Below are positions 21,649 through 32,451 of a stretch of DNA of 64,000 bases, one piece after another. The DNA is from Lunularia cruciata (lineage: Eukaryota; Streptophyta; Marchantiopsida; Lunulariales; Lunulariaceae). Made by a program: the position numbers and the translations under genes. The stretch lies in the NCBI GenBank assembly GCA_948567375.1, contig OX419762.1:46047034-46111033 (forward strand), read 5' to 3'. Within the stretch, counting starts at the first letter, position 1. Each line of letters begins with the position of its first letter. The notes below the pieces were generated by a model, which was not told the origin of the DNA, did not search any database, and worked only from the letters and a program-made list of their open reading frames with translations.

Positions 21649-24066
21649 ATGGGAGGAGGAAAGAAGAACTCCAAATTTGCAGTGAAAAATCATGCAATTT
21701 GGAGGTTAGACGTAATAGTAAGGATCAAAGTCTTGAGTTGACTTCGGATCACATTTCTGGCATGGAACTAGAATGTAAGCTTTCTAGGATTCATGACAGA
21801 AATCATCGAGAGTAAGTGTCTCAATGGACCCGAGGAAGAAGGGAAGGGAGGAAATCCGGCTCTCTGGACAGAGTCGGATTGGAGACTCGTACTCGGGAAG
21901 AAGGCAGGCTCGGAGTAGGGAGCCATGTTCTTGGGGAAGGGAGAGATAGCTCAGGAGACTCAGGAGGTGAGAGATGCTTTCTCTTTGAAGAGAACAAAGA
22001 ATGGGTATAAGGTTGAGAGTTACAAGGATCCAGTGAAGAGAGGGATCGTGAGTGCTCTCATGGCAATCTTGAAGCCAGAGAGAACAACTTATGTGATGAA
22101 GCACCAAGCGGTGTTCTTCCATAAGTTGTTTGCAAGAGAACCTATTAATTGGGCGAGGTGCTTCCATGAGAGGACGAGACAGATGGTGTGGAATTCGCGG
22201 GATAAGTCACCACCACACTACATTGTGCTGTTTGCAGCACATTTTTACCTCGAGTTGAATTTGCTCAATTCGGCGGAGCGAAACAGAATGGTGTCTCACT
22301 TCCATCCCAACTTAAGAAGAGAAGTCGACGTGGAGGAACAACAGTACATTCTTCAAATCCGGAGCATGGATGAGTACTACCTGAAGACGGGTAAGAGCGT
22401 GGAGATAGAAACAAGTACTCCGAAGTCGAAGAAGAGGAGTCGGCAAGGGGAAGCCAAAGACATCAAGAAACCTCGGAAGATGCAGAGAGGAAACCCGAGG
22501 CGAAGTATGATGGTAATTGAGTCGGAGGATGAAGACTCAGAAGGAGATGCCGAGCTCAAAACTGAAGACTCGGAACACGAGGAGGAGCCTGAGCTAACGC
22601 TGCAGAGCGGAGATATGAGCAGTGATAGTGATGAAGGAGGAGAGATGGCATCAGCACTAGCGGCTGAAGAAGAAGAAGAAGTACAAGCCAAGATAGAAGC
22701 CGAAGACAACACACAGTTGGAAGACAAAGTACTCGTGCCCGAAGAAAAGAAGATCGTAGTACAGCGAGGAGTTTGCTCAAGACGTAAGGCAAAGTGTGAA
22801 GCAGGGCCGAGTAAAGTGAAGGAAGAGGTAGGAGAAAGCTCGGGAAGTGAGGCATCGATTTCGATACAAAGACTGCAGAGAAGAAGGTGAGTATCAGATG
22901 AACACGAAGTACAAAGAGAAGTAACCACAAGCAATGGAGTGGAGTACTTGTGGGAAGTGGTGTGTCCTTTGTTGGTAAAGTTAGAACATAAGAAGAAGGA
23001 AATGCAGTCGACATGTCCAGAGGTAAAGACTGTGCTGCAGGTATTGACCAGATTAGAAGAAGAGAACTCGGAGTTGAGGAAGAGTATAACCCGAGGTGAG
23101 GAGGAAAGAGAAGCACTACAAGCGGAGGCAGTAGAAAGAAGTCAGGTAACTGAAGACCTGAAGAGAGAAGTAAATTATCAAGAGTATCTTGTGAAGAAGA
23201 GTGACATAGCAAGGGAGAGACAAGTAGCATAGTACGAGATTTTGAAGCAGCAGTTTGCTGATTCAAGAGTAGAAGTAATCCATGCTATGGCGAGGGTAGC
23301 AGCAAAGGACAAGGAGCTCAATAGAGTGATGGAGAGTGTTGAGGAGAAGAAGCAACTCTGGCAAAGAGAGTTGGCGGCCCAATACCGAGAAGAAGAACGA
23401 CTACGAGAATTACTTCGTAATCAGGAAGAGAGGGTTGTTCAAAAGGAGAAGGAGAAGGAGACGGTGGAAGCTGAATTTGAGGCAGAGTTGGCGATGTATA
23501 GAGAGGATTGGCTTGCAGATCAAGAGCGAGAGAGGAAGATGAGATTGGAGCCATTGAAGGAGATTGTCCTCAAAATGAACGCAATGTTAAGTACAGAAGC
23601 CAGTGTTCGGATTGAGGAGACGAGACTGCACGAGTTGAAGTTATTGGTGCAGGAGACAAGGCAAAGACAAGCAAAAGACATAGATATGAACGCTTTGTTA
23701 ATCAATCTCAGAACTCGTGTAGACATGAAGATTTTAGAGGTAGAAGATAACATCTCGATTAGATTAGACTTAGTGAAAATAGAGATAAAAAAGCTTCAGA
23801 AGGATGTTAGAGCAAAACCCAAAGTAGATAATATAGGAGTGCAAATGTTTTTGGAGTTACCATTGGAGACATTAGAGAAGAGTGGGTCAGAAGATAAGGA
23901 GTTAGATAGATTACCTGATAGTGGAATTTCAGATCAGGAAAGAGAATTGCTGGAATTGGTAGAAGAATTGGAAGTTGTGAAACCCGAGGATAGAGTAGTA
24001 GGAAGTAAATTTACTTTGGGTTCAGGTTTGAAAGCCAAGGAAGAAGTAGACATCAGATCGGATTAA
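21649..24066 (+). pseudogene. LTR-encoded coiled-coil protein, best copy (about 805 codons, 5 stops)
   Basis: A single frame runs from ATG 21649 (MGGGKKNSKF) to TAA 24066 without a frameshift. It is interrupted by in-frame stops after VLS, after FLAWN, before GAMFLGKGE, after LQRRR (22888-22890) and after RQVA (23230-23232). Residues about 93-260 hold the conserved block with YKVESYKDPVKRG, YVMKHQAVFFHKLF, PHYIVLFAAHFYL and FHPNLRREV. Residues about 260-415 are a highly charged, E/K/S-rich linker (MASALAAEEEEEVQAK). Residues about 430-720 are a long coiled coil (EEERLRELLRNQEERV). The tail ends VDIRSD. I recognise no catalytic domain. The open stretches are 321, 97 and 274 codons. It is not gag or pol; function is unknown. 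Confidence 0.65.
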
Positions 24067-24182
24067 TAACAGCTTTGAGATTTGAAGAGGTAGATATGAA
24101 GAGGTGCATTGTCATTTCGGATCTGCAGGTTAGAAGAGTTGTTGTAGAATAGTATAGTTGTTAGAACTGTCGATTTTTTCAC

Positions 24183-24190
24183 TATTTAAG
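24183..24190 (+). promoter_or_regulatory. TATA-like box 2 in LTR C
   Basis: TATTTAAG lies downstream of the ORF, 678 bases before the LTR end. Equivalents occur in B (7029-7036), F (17976-17983), D (36390-36397) and X (37911-37918), all 659-678 bases from the end. It may be the promoter of the genomic RNA, which would put the ORF in U3. Confidence 0.45.
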
Positions 24191-24861
24191 AGTGGCATTC
24201 ATAGTCAGTTGTTGTTTAGTGCTCATTATTTCTGAGAATAGATAAAGCAAAGTGCTGTGAAGCAGTGCTTGTCGCTTGAGCTTGATTTTGAGTATCAACT
24301 TTGCAATTGTGTTTGTGAGTGTTTGGAGAAATTTGAAGTGCAAGTCAATGTGCTTGTTGGATGTTGGATTCCACAGCCTTGATCTTCATTTTGTGTGTTT
24401 GATCCTGAGTGAAGTGCAATCAAAGCAATGCCTTGACAGATTTGAGAGGAATTGTAGTGTTGTTAGTATTCTGCATTTGTGAGTGCAGTGCGAGGTTGAT
24501 GTGAAGCAATTTTGATTGAGGAAGTTGTGCCTTCAGTGGAGGGGTGGAACACAATTCTGAGGCAAAGTCGTTTTGCAATGAAGTGCCATTTTTGGGAGAG
24601 CCTGAATCATCACAATCAAAGACTGTTTGGAAAGATTTTACAGAGTTGTGATTAAGAAGTGTTACTTTGTGACAAGACTGTTAGTCAGTGCTTGTTACTC
24701 TCTTCTGGGTGTGGTTTCTACCTGAGAGATTAAAGACACAACCAAGAAGAACTACATGTTATTGTTTGACTTTGTATTTGGACATTTCTGACTTGTATCT
24801 CTGCAGGAACAAACTTTACTTACCTAATTACCGCAAAAGTGATATTTGCCGGGTTGTCACA

Positions 24862-25007
24862 TGTTTGTACGAAAGAAGGTGAATTGGCAAAGTGCTTTCA
24901 CCAACAAAGTGCTTTCACCAAGGTAATTGATTATGAATTGGAAGCTAAACAACATGCCACCCCACTACTTCATACCATTTGCAGCACGTCTCTCGTTGGG
25001 TTTGAAT
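24862..25007 (+). mobile_element. 3' LTR of element X, piece 2 of 4
   Basis: After the TGTTT duplication (24862-24866) the LTR coding region continues (LAKCFHQ, LHTICSTSLVG-type readings in several frames) to ...GGGTTTGAAT at 25007. Gypsy element E3 begins there. A short internal duplication (AAAGTGCTTTCACCAA repeated) is seen at about 24889-24921. Confidence 0.7.
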
Positions 25008-25680
25008 TGTAACACCCATTTGTGCATGTATGTAATATTGTGATATTTAGTTTGGTATTACTAGTACTTGAGAGATATTATTTATATAGAGATAAAGGAA
25101 GGGTCTACATTAGTCATGATTAGCTAAAGTTAGTCATAGCTAAGATAGAGAGGACCTTAATTTAGAGGAAATGGAAAGATGAGCACCACTATTTTAGATT
25201 CTAGTGTGTTGACTTGGTATTATTCCTAGGTGTTTGGCTTTGAGGAAAGAGTTGAGAACTCTTGGGCTCATAAGCCTTTTTGTTTTGGATTCTTCTATAG
25301 TCCAAGGATAGCCCATGTGAAGGAATCCTTGACTTAGTGGTTGGGTCAAGATAAGATCACATGCTTAGTGGAATATGCCCATGTGGATGGATATTCCTTT
25401 ATAATTTTTGGCTTTACTTGACTTTTAGCCTAGTTACTCCAATAATTAGTAACTTTGGTGTATAACTATTTCACAAGTATATAAACTAGAGGTACTCATC
25501 ATCCTTTCATTTGCAGCTATCTCTCTCATTGAGTTCTCTAGTGAGCAATGTCTTGAGTCTTGGAGTGTTAGCCTTGGAGGAGTATGATGGAGTTGGGGTT
25601 CTTTGCTTTCTTAGTCCATATGTGAGCTACCATAATAGCAATCAGAGGTTCATCTTGAGTGAGAGATAGGTTGGCTCACA
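25008..25680 (+). repeat. 5' LTR of E3 (673 bp)
   Basis: It begins TGTAACACCCATTTGTGC and ends GTTGGCTCACA, homologous to the E2 LTRs in opposite orientation. TTTATATAGA at 25081-25090 is a plausible TATA box. Confidence 0.9.
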
Positions 25681-25684
25681 TTTT

Positions 25685-25701
25685 TGGTTCCATTGTCGGG
25701 A
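25685..25701 (+). other. primer-binding site of E3, tRNA-Asp-like
   Basis: TGGTTCCATTGTCGGGA follows the LTR end by four bases. It is the E2 site with two further G/C-to-A/T changes. Confidence 0.7.
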
Positions 25702-26615
25702 TCTCTCTAGAAGGCAAGATAATGTTCCGCATACAATTCTATATTAGACAAAAGAAGGCTATGAGAGCTCACTTAGAGAGAACTTTAGGGGAAGAGAGGG
25801 CTAAAATTTTGTTAGAGAACTTGGACCCATTTGAATCTCTATAGTTCATTATGATGTCTTTGAGGTGATTTTTCACATCTTGTACACTTGAGAGGATTTG
25901 GAGAGATTGTGTGAGGTGGATTGCAGATTTTGGAGATTAAGGTGATTTTTGGGAAAAATCTCAAGTTTGAGATCTGGACTTGAAATTTCTACACGTGATA
26001 GCTTGGGTTATCTTTCAGTTAAAACACTATGAATTATTGTGAGAGCTATTATGCACACTAGGCTAGAATTTTTGAAAGTTGATAGGGTAAACTTCTCCCA
26101 AAACTACATGCTCTTTAGATAATGTACAGAGTTTGCCATTTCTTCAATTTTTAGTGGATTGTTTTGAGAATTTCCAAGAAACTTTAATGCATTGTATCGT
26201 ACCTTTTGATACAAAAATTAGAGAGAAATCATTCTTACATAGAGAGTTATGAGTTTTTAAAGTGAAAGGGTGGTTTCTAGACCAAATCTAAAATATGTGT
26301 GCTGAATAGAGAGGTGTCTAGGCCAAATGGCTTCATAAAAAGATTTGAAATTTTACAAGGAAAAATGCCCTAGAGTTGTGATCAAGTGTGGAAATTTTTA
26401 GAGGATTGTGACGTACAAATTGAGAGATTTGAGTGATATTGTGAGGAAGGGTCAATTTTACAGAGTTGAGATCTCATGCACGAGGAGTTTGAGAGCAACA
26501 AAAAGCATGTTTGAGTGTTTAGATTCATCTTGGGAACATGAAGGGTCATCAAGAGTGGAAATTGAGACTATGTAAGGTTCTCCAAGGTTTTGAGGTGATT
26601 GTAGGGGTGGATTTG

Positions 26616-26972
26616 ATGAAAGAGTTTAGAATAGAATTTGAAGAGAGTGTTGAGAGGATCCAACAACCTACACCACTTGGAGGAAGGAGTGAGTCTAAGT
26701 GCTTTCTATGAAGAGAGAAGGAACATAAGGCAAGTTCATGTCCATTGACCTTTGAGAGCAAGAGATTGAGGGACATGAGAGGCTTATTTGACTTGGGTTT
26801 GCATGTTGGACCTTCTTCACCAAGATTGGGAGAGAGAAGATCTAAGCCCAAGGAGTTGTGTGAGGTTTGTGGAGTTGAAGGACTTCCAAAAGGACATGAG
26901 TGTAGTGGAGTAAAAGCACTTTTGGAGACTTTGGTGAAGGATCTTGGAGATAGTCTTAATACAGCTACATAA
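26616..26972 (+). pseudogene. CCHC-finger ORF upstream of gag (E3)
   Basis: The frame from ATG 26616 reads MKEFRIEFEESVERIQ, then a zinc-knuckle region in which the second Cys codon has become TGA (CFL-stop-REKEHKASSC). It runs on openly through LTFESKRLRDMRGLFDLG, PSSPRLGERRSKPKELCEVC and GLPKGHECSGVKALLETLVK to a stop at 26972. The second cluster CX2C...HXC is intact here. The frame and spacing match E2. An independent ORF before gag is unusual for this type of element; role unknown. Confidence 0.6.
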
Positions 26973-27234
26973 CTACTACCACCTTCATCAGCTAGTTCTC
27001 AAGATTAGTGATGGAGATAATCTTTCAACTTATGGATAAACTATCCATGAGGCTTTGATTAATATGCACTCTAGGATTTGATATTGCTATAGAAATATTG
27101 GAGCAACCTGAACCTTTTGTGTTCCCTAGGATGGATTACCCTCAAATGGTGCTAGTCATGTACATACTCTATTAGTCATAGAGTGAGAGAAAAGAAAAAA
27201 AATTGAGAGAAAAGAAAGATAGTGAGGAGTTAAG

Positions 27235-28967
27235 ATGGGGAAACTTCCGGTTTCTTTTGGCAAGGATAAAGAAGATATGGAGGCCTTTGTGAGAGACTTC
27301 AAGAAAGCTTGCATAGGAAACAATGAGAGGAGGAAGAATGAGTGGGCCTTATCATTACCAGATTTCTTTGAGGATGCAGAACTTACATGGTATGAGTCAG
27401 AATACCAAAAGAGAGAGAGGAGAGATGGGCAAGAATAGTCTTGGGAGAGTTTGACTTTAGCTCTCATTGAGAACTTCCAGATAAGAGTTATGAGAGATTG
27501 ATGAGTGAGATTACCTTTCTCAAGCAAGAAGATGGAGAGAAAGTGAGAGTCTATGTGGAAAGAGTGGAAGAGTCCAAATTTTGCATAGTGTTGAGGAAGG
27601 GTGGGGATGATGTAGAGACTACTATGATTGGCATACGAGCTATGCTCACCAAGAATTTTGTAGGAGGACTGAGACCACAAATTAGAAGCAAGGCGAGATA
27701 TGAGAAACCTTCTTCCAAGGCTGAAGCTATCAAGATCATAATTCATATGGAGGAGAGTTTGGAAGGGGATGAGAGTGACTTGGTGGTAAAGGAGGTTGTG
27801 CATCCTCCTCAAGGTTACAAGTATGGTGGAACTCCAGATACTTTGATGAAAAGGGTTGCACCACAAGTAGTAGTTGCTCTAGTTTTTGCACCCCTACCAA
27901 AGGATCCACTTCAAACCATCACATAACAACTTGCAGATCTCAAGATCATTGTGGTGCAACTATGGGAGAAGAGAGAGGTGGATCAGAATCTAGGGAGAGG
28001 CCCTAGGAGTTATGGAAACTATCCATATAGAGGAGGCCAACCAGCCAAAAATTTCAATGATAGAAATTTTTTTGGTTGTGGAAGAAGAGGTCATCTTCAA
28101 AAGAATTGCCCAAATTCCACTTACCATAGGGGAAAGTGTTATGAGGGAAGTAGTGAAACCCAAGTGGCTCCTAATCCAAACAAAGGTAAGGGGATAGCAT
28201 CTATAGATGTGGTTGAGAGCAAGTATGAGAAGGGAGAGTGCTCAAACTCCAAGAGTCTTAATTTGGAGCTTTTGGCACAAGAGAAAAAGAGAGTTTGTTT
28301 TGCAAAGGATGTGCACTCTTCTCAAGGATTTACTCCTAGCAAGGATACTCCTATGTCTACTAGGATCACTCACACCTCAACACCATGAACAACAAAGACT
28401 CCAAGAAAGAAGTTGGGGATGGAGGACTTCTTGATATCAAAGCAACAATGGAACTATAATGTCTTGGAGGATGTTAGTAGTCATAAGGCTAACATCATAG
28501 TGGGCCAATTGATTGCTTTGAATCCTACTTTGAGAAAGGAACTTAGAGGTGGTTTGAGTTCTACAAGGAGCAAGAGGAAGAAGAAGGTAAAAGTTCCAAT
28601 ATCAATGGGGAGAGTGGATGCCACGCCAACACCATGGGAGGCTTGTGAATATGCCTCCAAGATTGATGTGAGAGTGAATGGTCACAACATCAAGGATGCA
28701 TTGGTTGATGGAGGATCAACAGTGAATGCCATGTTAGAAAGGTTGATGAAGAAGTTGGGTATGATACCCTCCAGACCTTTAACATTTCTGGTGAGCATGG
28801 CAAACAAACAACAAGTTCAACCAGTAGGGGTGATGGTTAAGGTGGTAGTTTCGATTATGGAAGTTCAAAATCTCATGACTTTTCAAGTCTTGAAGGATTC
28901 AAGCTATAACTTACTTCTTGGGAGACCATGGTTGAGAGCAGCATGCACAACTGATCAATGGCACTAA
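27235..28967 (+). pseudogene. gag, zinc knuckle and protease of E3
   Basis: It starts at 27235 (MGKLPVSFGKDKEDMEAF) and reads like E2 gag through ELTWYESEYQKRERR, then a stop. It continues at 27498-27926 and 27951-28388 with a damaged knuckle (FFGCGRRGHLQKNC, first Cys changed to Phe). At 28413-28967 comes the protease stretch with DALVDGGSTVNAMLERL and the closing LLLGRPWLRA. A stop follows DQWH at 28965-28967. Here protease and its last strand are in one frame, showing that the break in E2 is secondary. Confidence 0.85.
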
Positions 28968-30720
28968 GTGTACTTGAGGATTGGGCTATCAAACCATAGA
29001 GTTGTAGTTCATGTGACTAACACCACCAACACTTCACATTCAAATACACCATCTTCTGATTATTGGGAATCAGATTCTGAAGAAGGAGCTTTAGGTGTGG
29101 ACACAAGCATGGAAGAGGAGAGTTCCACGGGGAGGATGAATCTGAATCTGACTCAGATGTGTATCCCTCGTGTGCTATGGATTTTTCACCTAAGCTAGAG
29201 GTTTTGAAGGACCCAAATAAATCACCATTGACACTTGAGGAGATAGAGAGGAGTTTATCTACCCTCAAATATAGCCCAAATGTTACCAAGGAGGAGAAGG
29301 GGAGATTTGAGGAGATTTTTTGCAAGTTCATCCATGCGCTTGCTTTTAGTTACAAGGATTTGAAGGAATTCACCTTGGAGGAGCACAAGATAGAGGTGAA
29401 GTCACATGCAAAACCAATCCACCAAAAGCAATGTCGCATTAGCCCACCAATATCTTTCATTGTGAAGGAGGAGATTCATAAGCTCAAGGAAGTTGGATTT
29501 ATCTTTGAGGTGAAGAATTCAGAATGGGTGTCTCTATTTGTCATTGTGAAGAAAAAGAATGGCAAGCTTCAAGTATGTATTGATTACAAGAAGCTCAACA
29601 TTGTTACCAAGAAGTACTACTACCCATTGCCATCATTGATGAGATCTTGGAGGAGGTTGCAGGTCATGAGAGGTACAATTTTTGAGATGGTTATAGTGGA
29701 TATAACCAAATCAAGATTACACCAAAGCATCAACTACTCACCACATTCACCATACCTTGGGGAACTTACGCTTTCAAGGTCATGCCTTTTGGGCTTTGCA
29801 ATGCTCCAGCCACATTCCAACGGTTCATGAATAAGGTATTTGAACTTTTCAGTGAGAAATTTGTGAGAGACTTCATTGATGACTTGTGTGTCTATGGGAG
29901 CAAGGAGGAGCACTTTGAGCACCTAATCAAGGTCTTGCAACGCTTGGGTGAGGCAAATCCATCACTCAACTAGGGTAAGTGCATTTTTGGATGTGAAGAA
30001 GGTCTACTTTTAGGCACATCATCTCCAAGGATGGAATAGCAATTGATCTTGAGAAGGTGATGAAAATCTTAGACCTTCCATTCCCTTCAAGCTTTACAAA
30101 CTTATGCCAATTCTTGGGAATGGTTGGGTACTATAGGAAGTTCATGTTCTCATTTTCCAACAAGGTTTATGAATTGACCATCTACATGAAGAAGTGTGTA
30201 GATTACATGGTGATTTTGGAGGACAAGGAGGCTCTCAAAGCTTTTGAGGAGCTCAAGCAATCCCTTGTTGTAGCTCCAATTCTTGCTAAACCTAATTGGA
30301 GTAAGCCTTTCATTTGCTATAGGATGGGCATGATCATCCAATAGCTTATGCTAGTAGGCAAATGGTTTTAATAGAAAAGAATACTTTGTCATGGCAGTGA
30401 TCTTTGGTCTCAAGAAGTTTAGACACTGCTTGATTGGAGGGGAAGCCACCATTGTCATGGATCACAAGGCCTTGAAGTACATCTTCAACAAGCCTAATGT
30501 TGAAGGGATACTAGCAAGGTGGATGATACTCTTGTCTGAGTATGACTACACCATTGAGGATAGACTAGGAAAGAAACATGCAAATGTTGATTTTTTATCT
30601 AGGGCCTATGATCATGATGGAGATGAGCCAGTGGATGATTCCTTCCCGGATGAGGAGCTCATGACAATCTCAATCACTCAAGCAGTTCCAATGAGTACAA
30701 GGAGATTGTGGATTTTGTGA
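28968..30720 (+). pseudogene. reverse transcriptase and RNase H of E3
   Basis: After an acidic spacer (28968-29198) the RT reads at 29159-29830: IHQKQCRISPP, WVSLFVIVKKKNGKLQVCID and VTKKYYYPLP. A frameshift follows near 29630, then MPFGLCNAPATFQRFMNK and catalytic FIDDLCVYG at 29782-29973. The thumb follows (FLGMVGYYRKFM, 30057-30344). RNase H at 30391-30720 shows VIFGLKKFRHCLIGGE, MDHKALKYIFNKPNVE and HANVDFLSRA. Part of RNase H around 30320-30390 (YADAS region) is lost to a deletion. Not functional. Confidence 0.85.
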
Positions 30721-31952
30721 CAAGAGGTAACTATCCAGAAGGGACGCATGCTAGGGTGAGGAAGGCCCTTGTAGCAAGATCTAGACCTTACACAATGGTG
30801 GCGGATATACTTTCTCACCAAGGAGCAGATGGCCTAAGAGCAGTGGGTAAGGAAGAGTCTATCCTACTCATAAAGGAGTTTCATGAAGGTTTAGAGTGTG
30901 GAGGACACTTTGTAGGAAAGGTGACTGCTTTCAAGATTCTAGATGCAGGTTACTATTGGAGAGGTATTTTCAAGGATTGTCTTGATTATTATAAAACTTG
31001 TCATGTTTGTCAAGCTTTTGCTAGAAAATCTACTTCCACTCCACCACTTAGATCAATTCCATTGCTAGGACCTTTTGAGAAGTGGGGAATTGATTTTGTA
31101 GGTCCTCTCAATAGAAACCCAAGGAACAATTGGTACATTAAGGTAGTTACTGATTACCTTACCAAGTGGGTTGAGGCTAGACCATTGAGGGACAAGAATG
31201 AAGATGAAGTTGGTAGATATCATTATGAATGCATTATCACTAGGTTTGGATGCCCTTTGGAGTTGGTTTTTGATAGATAGGAGAGTTTACAGGAAGCATC
31301 ACTACCTCCATGCTCCGACATTTCTCTATCACACATAGAGTAACTACATCCTACAAGCCAAATTCCAATGGCTTGGCAGAGAGAACCAATTTAACCTTGT
31401 GCATGCCATTGGCCAAAGATGCAGAAATAGAGGGGGCTAAACATCATTGGGACAAGAAGATTCATGCAGTTTTGTGGGAATATAAGACAACCATGAAGAC
31501 TTCCACTGGATATTCTCCATTTCAATTGGTATAGGGTATTGAGTCTACCTTACCCATTCACTTTGATCTTCCTACCTTCCAAAGCATTCACAATAGATTG
31601 AAGAAAGCATAAGGAGGTGATGCAAAGAAGTCAAGAAAGGATCAACTCATGGAATTGGAGAGGCAAGAGCAATTGCTATGGTTCAAGTGGAGCAAGCCCA
31701 AAGGAAAAAAAGGAGAGCTATGACAAGAGGCAAGGCAAGAAGAAGGTAGAGCCTTTCAAAGAAGGTGATTGGGTAATGTTGTTTGATTCCATTCAGTTCA
31801 AGAGAGTGCAAAAGAATTTGTTGCCTAAGTAATTTGGACCTTTCATAGTGGAGAAGGTGTAGGCCAATTACACCTATGATCTCAAGGATTTGGGAAGAAG
31901 ACACTTTGATAAGATTAACCATGACAATTTGAAGGTGTATCATAGAAGGTAG
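30708..31952 (+). pseudogene. integrase of E3
   Basis: 30708-31280 encodes the zinc-binding part (HEGLECGGHF ... YYKTCHVCQ), then KWGIDFVGPLN and the first catalytic Asp (VTDYLTKWVEA). The second Asp block reads LVFDR followed by a stop near 31280 where E2 has LVSDRGGEF. 31310-31534 carries NGLAERTN with the catalytic Glu. The C-terminal domain (31617-31952) shows EGDWVMLFDSIQFKRVQK and a GPF motif in frame-broken form. It ends in YHRR plus TAG at 31950-31952, with no chromodomain. Confidence 0.82.
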
Positions 31953-31990
31953 AGAGACCTTCACTTTGAGGACAAAGTGAAAACTTAGTC

Positions 31991-32000
31991 TAGGGGTAAA
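31991..32000 (+). other. polypurine tract of E3
   Basis: TAGGGGTAAA lies immediately before the TGTAACACCC of the 3' LTR. Confidence 0.55.
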
Positions 32001-32451
32001 TGTAACACCCATTTTTGTATGTATGTAGTATTGTGATATTTAGTTTGGTATTACTAGTACTTGAGAGATATTATTTATATAGAGATAAAGGACTGTTCTA
32101 CATTAGTCATGATTAGCTAAAGTTAGTCATAGCTAAGATAGAGAGGACCTTACTTTAGAGGAAGTGGAAAGATGAGCACCACTATTTTAGATTCTAGTAT
32201 ATTGACTTGGTATTATTCCTAGGTGTTTTGCTTTGAGGAAAGAGTTGAGAACTCTTGGGCTTGCAAGCCTTTATGTTTTAGGTTCTTCCATAGTCCAAGG
32301 ATAGCCCATGTGAAGGAATCCTTGACTTAGTGGTTGGGTCAAGATAAGATCACATGCTTAGTGGAATATGCCCATGTGGATGGATATTCCTTTATAGCTA
32401 CCATAATAGCCATCAAAGATTCATCTTGAGTGAGAGATAGGCCAACTCACA
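32001..32451 (+). repeat. 3' LTR of E3, internally deleted (451 bp)
   Basis: It aligns with the 5' LTR at both ends but jumps from GATATTCCTTTATA directly to GCTACCATAATAGCC, losing about 220 bases. It ends GCCAACTCACA at 32451. Confidence 0.88.

Larger units (their letters stand above)
21099..24861 (+). mobile_element. solo giant LTR C (3763 bp), with target duplication
   Basis: The complete LTR runs TGTGGTGCCCAC ... GGGTTGTCACA. It is flanked by the 5-bp direct repeat TGTTT at 21094-21098 and 24862-24866, the target-site duplication length usual for gypsy elements. No pol or gag lies between its ends, so it is a solo LTR inserted in the 3' LTR of X. It has TATA box 1 at 21484-21490, coding region 21649-24066 and TATTTAAG at 24183-24190. 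It has fewer in-frame stops than the other copies and higher GC, so it is probably the youngest or least decayed. Confidence 0.85.
25008..32451 (+). mobile_element. Ty3/gypsy LTR retrotransposon E3, nearly complete
   Basis: Same family as E2, on the plus strand: 5' LTR 25008-25680, primer site 25685-25701, CCHC ORF 26616-26972, gag and protease from 27235, RT, RNase H, integrase to 31952, purine tract 31991-32000, and 3' LTR 32001-32451. It is inserted in the 3' LTR of X. The host reads ...GTTTGAA(T/C) CTGCTCAACTTGG across the site, with GAAT before and GAAC after as an apparent, slightly mutated target duplication. The 3' LTR lacks about 220 bases compared with the 5' LTR. Coding is more broken than in E2. 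Confidence 0.9.

Noticed and set aside
22880-22900. AAG|GTGAGT donor-like site at the TGA in the LTR C ORF
   Set aside because: Tempting as an intron, but coding similarity to copy B continues straight through (VSGKEE in B, VSDEHE in C), so it is more likely a stop mutation in coding sequence.
22377-23266. 185- and 236-codon minus-strand frames
   Set aside because: They are opposite-strand shadows of the E/K-rich coding region in LTR C, with no motifs of their own.
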